DNA from: Micromonospora antibiotica
Lineage (GTDB): Bacteria; Actinomycetota; Actinomycetes; Mycobacteriales; Micromonosporaceae
Reading direction: 5' to 3'
Length of the DNA: 64,000 nucleotides
Assembly (NCBI RefSeq): GCF_017599305.1
Contig: NZ_JAGFWR010000015.1
Location: forward strand, 62,001-126,000
In this document: positions 57,101-63,100 of the stretch, piece by piece
Layout of the letters: each line of letters begins with the position of its first letter
Position numbering within the stretch: position 1 is the first letter of the stretch
Program-made: the position numbers and the translations under genes
Notes under the pieces: generated by a model
What the model was told of the DNA's origin: nothing
The model's input: only the letters and a program-made list of their open reading frames with translations
Database searches by the model: none

Positions 57101-60100
57101 CTCACCGAGACGCAGCCGTGGCCGGCACTGGAGCGGCCCCGCCGCGCGGGCGTGTCCTCGTTCGGCATCAGCGGCACCAACGCCCACGTCATCCTCGAAC
57201 AGGCGCCCCCGGCCGACGAACCGCCGGTCGACGCCCCCGAGCCGGAGCTGCTGCCCTGGGTGCTGTCGGCCCGCACCGACCAGGCCCTGCGGGAGCAGGC
57301 CGCCCGGGTGGCCGACGTCCTGGGCGACGAGTCCGTCAAGGCCGGTGACCTCGCGTACGCGCTGGCGACCGGGCGGGCGCTACTCGACCGGCGCACGGTG
57401 ATCGTCGGCGACCGGCGCGACTTCGTCGCCGGGGCGCGGGCGTTCGCCGGCGACGGCACCGCCCCCGGCGTGCTCCAGGGCGGCACGGTCTTCGTGTTCC
57501 CGGGGCAGGGTTCGCAGTGGGTGGGGATGGCGGTGGAGTTGTTGGATTCGTCTCCGGTGTTTGCGGAGCGGGTTGGTGAGTGTGGGGTGGCGTTGTCGGA
57601 GTTTGTGGGTTGGCGGTTGGTGGATGTGTTGCGGGGTGTGGAGGGTGCTCCGTCGTTGGATCGGGTTGATGTGGTGCAGCCGGTGTTGTGGGCGGTGATG
57701 GTGTCGTTGGCGGGGTTGTGGCGGTCGTTTGGGGTGGTGCCGGATGCGGTGATTGGGCATTCGCAGGGTGAGATTGCGGCGGCGGTGGTGTCGGGTGGTT
57801 TGTCGTTGCGGGATGGGGCGTTGGTGGTGGCGTTGCGGAGTTTGGCGATTGCGGAGGTGTTGGCGGGTCGGGGTGCGATGGCCTCCATCGGCCTGCCCGA
57901 GCGGGCGGCGGCCGAACGGCTGACCGGCTACGCCGGCCGCATCTCGATCGCCACCGTCAACGGCACCTCCTCCGTCGTCGTCTCCGGTGACCCGGACGCC
58001 ATCGACGACCTGGTCGCCACGCTCAGCGCCGAGGACGTGCGGGCCAAGCGGGTGAACGTGGACTACGCGTCGCACTCGGCCCAGGTGGAGCTGATCGAGC
58101 AGCGGCTGCGCACCGACCTCGCCGAGGTCAGCCCGCGTGCCTCCACCATCCCGTTCTACTCGACTGTCACCGGCCGGGTGTTCGACACCACCGGCCTGGA
58201 CGCCGGCTACTGGTACACCAACCTGCGGCAGACCGTCCGCTTCGAGGAGACCACCCGTGCCCTGCTCGACGCCGGGATGCGGGTGTTCCTGGAGTGCAGC
58301 GCGCACCCGGTGCTGACCATGGGGGTGGAGGAGACCGCCGCCGACGCGGGGGTCGAGGTGGCCGCCGTCGGGTCGCTGCGCCGGGGTGAGGGCGGGCTGC
58401 ACCGCTGGCTCACCTCGCTCGGTGAGGCGTTCGCCCGGGGCGTCACCGTCGACTGGTCGCCGGTGCTGCCGGCGCGGCCCCGGGGCGAGGTGCCGCTGCC
58501 GACGTACCCGTTCCAGCGCCGCCGCTACTGGCTCAACGCCACCGGGGGCCGCGCCGACCTCACCTCCGCCGGTCTCGGCTCCGCCGGGCACCCGCTGTGG
58601 GGGGCGTCGGTGTCGATGGCCGAGTCGGGTGAGGTGCTGTTCACCGGCCGGATCTCGCTGGACACCCACCCGTGGCTGGCCGACCACGCCGTCAACGGCA
58701 CCGTCCTGCTGCCCGGTACCGGCTTCGTCGAACTCGTCCTGCACGCCGGGGACGACGTCGGCCTCGGTCACCTCGACGAGTTGACGCTGCACGCCCCGCT
58801 GATCCTGCCCGAGCAGGGTGCCGTACAGGTGCAGTTGCTGCTCGCCGCCGCCGACGACACCGGCCGCCGGGCGGTCACCGTGCACTCCCGGCCGGAACAC
58901 ACCGGCAGCTGGGTCCGGCACGCCACCGGCGTGCTCTCCGCCGACGTCACCGACCCCGACTTCGACCTGCGGGTCTGGCCGCCGTCGGGTGCGGTGCCGG
59001 TGCCGACGGCGGGGTTGTATGACGAGTTGGTGGTGCAGGGGTACGAGTATGGTCCGGTGTTCCAGGGGGTGCAGGCTGCCTGGCGGGTTGGTGAGGTGGT
59101 GTTTGCTGAGGTTGCGCTTCCGGAGGAGGCGCATGGGGAGGCGTCGCGGTTCGGGGTGCATCCGGCGTTGTTGGATGCGGCGTTGCAGGTGGTGGGGATC
59201 GGTGAGGCGGTGCCGGTGGGTCGTCCGCCGTATCTGCCGTTCGCCTGGACGGATGTGACGTTGCACGCGACGGGCGCCACCGCCCTGCGGGTGAAGGTCA
59301 CCGCCAGTGGGCCGGAGTCCGCCACCCTGCACCTGGCCGACCCGGACGGCGAACCGGTCGCCGTGGTCGGCGCGCTGGTGTCCCGCCCGGTCCAGTTGAC
59401 CACCGCCGCCCCGACCGACGGGGACCTCTACCGCGTCGACTGGGTGAGCGTGCCCACCGGCACCGCGGCCGAGTCGTGGGGCTACCTGGAGGGTCTCGGC
59501 CTGGGCGTGCCCGACGTCGTGCTCGCCCCGCTGACCCCGCCCGCCGCCGACCTCGACCCGGCCACCGCCGCCCGGACGGCGGTGGGGGAGACCCTCGCCC
59601 TGCTCCAGTCCTGGCTGGCCGACCCGACCCAGGCCGCCGCCCGGCTGGTCGTGATCACCAACGGTGCCGTCGACGGCGGCACCGACCTGGCCCACGCCCC
59701 GATCTGGGGCCTGGTCCGGGCCGCGCAGGCGGAGAATCCCGGCCAGTTCGTGCTGGTGGACGCCGATCCGGAGACTCCGGTGGAGGAGATCCTGGCGGCG
59801 GTGGGCACCGGTGAGCCGGAGTTGTCGGTGCGCGACGGTCAGGTGCGGGTGCCGCGCCTGGCCCGCGCGACCACCACCGGTGGGTCCTGGCGGGCCGACG
59901 GCACTGTGCTGGTCACCGGCGGCACCGGTGTGCTGGGTGCACTCGTCGCCCGGCACCTGGTGGAGGTGCACGGGGTGCGGGAGCTGGTCCTGACCTCGCG
60001 GCGCGGGCTGACCGCGCCGGGCGCGGCGGAGCTGCGCGACGAGCTGACCGGCCTCGGGGCCACCGTCGAGGTGGTGGCCGCCGACCTGGCCGACCGGGAC

Positions 60101-63100
60101 GCCGTCGCCACCCTGCTGGACGGCATCCCGGCGCTGACCGCCGTCGTGCACACCACCGGGGTTCTCGACGACGGCCTGCTGACCGCCCTGACCCAGGAAC
60201 AGCTCGACACCGTGTGGCGGGCCAAGGCCGACCCGGCCTGGCACCTGCACGAGCTGACCCGCGACCGTGAGCTGTCGGCGTTCGTGCTGTTCTCCTCCGC
60301 CGCCGGGGTCCTCGACGGGGCGGGGCAGGGCAACTACGCCGCCGCGAACGTCTTCGTTGACGCCCTGGCCGCGCACCGGCGGGCCCTCGGCCTGCCGGCC
60401 ACGTCGCTGGCCTGGGGGTTCTGGGAGCAGCGCAGTGGGATGACCGCGCACCTCGGCGAGGCCGACGTGGCCCGGATGGCCCGCTCCGGCGTGCTGCCGC
60501 TGGACTCCGACCGGGGGCTGGCGCTGCTGGACGCGGCGGTCGCCGCCGACGAGGCGCTGCTGGTGCCGGTCCGGTTGGACACCGCCGCGCTGCGCGCCCA
60601 GGGCCAGCAGCTCCCGGCCCTGTTCCGGGGCCTGGTCCGGCTCCCGGCCCGGCGGGCGGCGGGTGGTCCGGCGACCCCGGTCACCGGCTCCGGCCTGCAC
60701 CGGCAGCTCGTCACCCTCGACGCGGACGACCAGCACCGGGTGCTGCTCGACCTGGTCCGGGCCAACGTCGCGGCCGTCCTCGGCCACGACAGCGGCACCG
60801 CCGTCGAGCCGGCCCGGGCGTTCAAGGAACTCGGCTTCGACTCGCTGGCCGCCGTGGAGCTGCGCAACCGGCTCAACACGGCCACCGGGCTGCGGCTGCC
60901 GGCGACCCTGGTCTTCGACTACCCGAACCCGACCGCGCTGGCCGGCTACCTGCACGGCACGATCCTCGGTGGACCGGCGCAGGCGCAGCCGACCACGGTG
61001 GTCCGGCCGGTGGTCGACGAACCCGTCGCCATCGTCGCGATGAGCTGCCGCTTCCCCGGCGGGGTCCGCACCCCCGAGGACCTGTGGCAGCTGCTGGTCG
61101 ACGGCGCGGACGCCATCTCGCCGTTCCCCACCGACCGGGGCTGGGACCTCGACCACCTCTACGACCCGGAGCCCGGCAAGCCCGGCCGGACGTCCTCGCT
61201 GGAGGGCGGTTTCCTCTACGACGCGGCCGACTTCGACCCGGACTTCTTCGGCATCGGCCCGCGTGAGGCGATCGCGATGGACCCGCAGCAGCGGTTGCTG
61301 CTGGAAACCTCGTGGGAGGTGCTGGAGCGGGCCGGGATCGACCCGACCTCGCTCAAGGGCAGCCCGACCGGGGTGTTCACCGGCGTGATGTACCACGACT
61401 ACGGCAGCCGGCTGTCCGAGGTGCCCGAGGAGTTGGCGGGTTACCTGGGCAACGGCAGCATGGCCAGCGTCGCGTCCGGGCGGATCTCGTACACCCTGGG
61501 GTTGGAGGGGCCGGCGGTCAGCGTCGACACTGCCTGCTCGTCGTCGCTGGTGGCGATCCACCTGGCCGTGCAGGCGCTGCGCTCCGGGGAGTGCTCCCTG
61601 GCTCTGGCCGGCGGGGTCACGGTGATGTCCAAGCCGGACACCTTCCTGGACTTCAGCCTCCAGCGGGGGCTGGCCTCCGACGGCCGGTGCAAGTCCTTCT
61701 CCGCCGACGCCGACGGCACCGGCATGTCCGAGGGTGCGGGCATGCTGCTGCTGGAGCGGCTCTCCGACGCCGAACGGCACGGCCATCACGTCCTCGCGGT
61801 CGTGCGCGGTTCGGCGATCAACCAGGACGGCGCGTCCAACGGGCTGACCGCCCCCAACGGTCCCGCCCAGCAACGGGTGATCCGGCAGGCGCTGGCCGCC
61901 GCCGACGTCCGCCCCGACCAGGTCGACCTGGTCGAGGCGCACGGCACCGGCACCACCCTCGGTGACCCGATCGAAGCGCAGGCGGTCCTCGCCACCTACG
62001 GGCAGGACCGCCCGGACGACCGGCCGCTCTGGCTCGGCTCGATCAAGTCGAACATCGGCCACACCCAGGGCGCGGCCGGCGTCGCCGGTGTGATCAAGAT
62101 GGTGCTGGCGATGCGCAACGGGCTGCTGCCCCGCACCCTGCACGCCGACCGGCCGTCGCCGCAGGTGGACTGGTCGGCCGGGGCGGTGCGGCTGCTCACC
62201 GAGGCGCAGCAGTGGCCGGCCCTGGACCGGCCCCGCCGGGCCGGGGTGTCGTCGTTCGGCATCAGCGGCACCAACGCCCACGTCATCATCGAGCAGGCGC
62301 CGGCGGTCGAGGCGACGCCGGCCGACGGGGACGCCCCGGCCACCCCGCCGGTGCTGCCCTGGCTGCTCTCCGCCCGCTCGGCGGAGGCGCTGCGCGCCCA
62401 GGCCGGGCTGGTCGCCGACACCGGGGCCACCCTGGACGTGGCGTACTCGCTGGCCACCACCCGGGCGGTGCTGGAGCGTCGGGCCGTGGTGGTCGCCCCC
62501 GTCGGGGACGACGCGGTCCGCGCCCTGCGTGCCGCCGCCGAAGGCACCGACCCCGCCGAGTGGGTGCAGGGGACCCCGTCGGCCGGGAAGCTCGCCATGC
62601 TCTTCACCGGCCAGGGGGCGCAGCGCCTCGGCATGGGCCGTGAGCTGGCGGCGGCGTACCCCGCCTTCGCGGCGGCGTTCGCCGAGGTGTGTGCCCACCT
62701 GGACGCGCAGCTCGACCGGCCGCTGCGGGAGGTGCTCTACACCGAACCCGACGTCGCCGACGCCGCGCTGCTCGACCAGACCGTCTACAGCCAGAGCGCG
62801 CTGTTCGCCATCGAGGTGGCGCTCTACCGGCTGCTCGAATCCTGGGGCATCCGACCCGACCTGGTCGCCGGGCACTCGATCGGCGAGATCAGCGCCGCGC
62901 ACGTCGCCGGGGTGCTGTCGCTGCCCGACGCGGCGGCCCTGGTCACCGCGCGTGGCCGGCTGATGCAGGCGATGCGGGAGGACGGCGCGATGGTCGCCGT
63001 CGAGGCGTCCGAGGAGGAGGTACGCCGGGAACTGGCCGGCCGGGAGACCGAAGTGGGCATCGCCGCGGTCAACGGGCCACGCGCGGTGGTGCTCTCCGGT

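Larger units (their letters stand above)
55918..60960 (+). other. PKS module 3: KS-AT(methylmalonyl)-DH-KR(B)-ACP
   Basis: Same domain motifs as module 2 (GHSQGE, YASH, HAVNGTVLLP, HTTGVLDDG). Expected outcome: a second methyl-substituted alkene in conjugation with the first. Confidence 0.85.
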
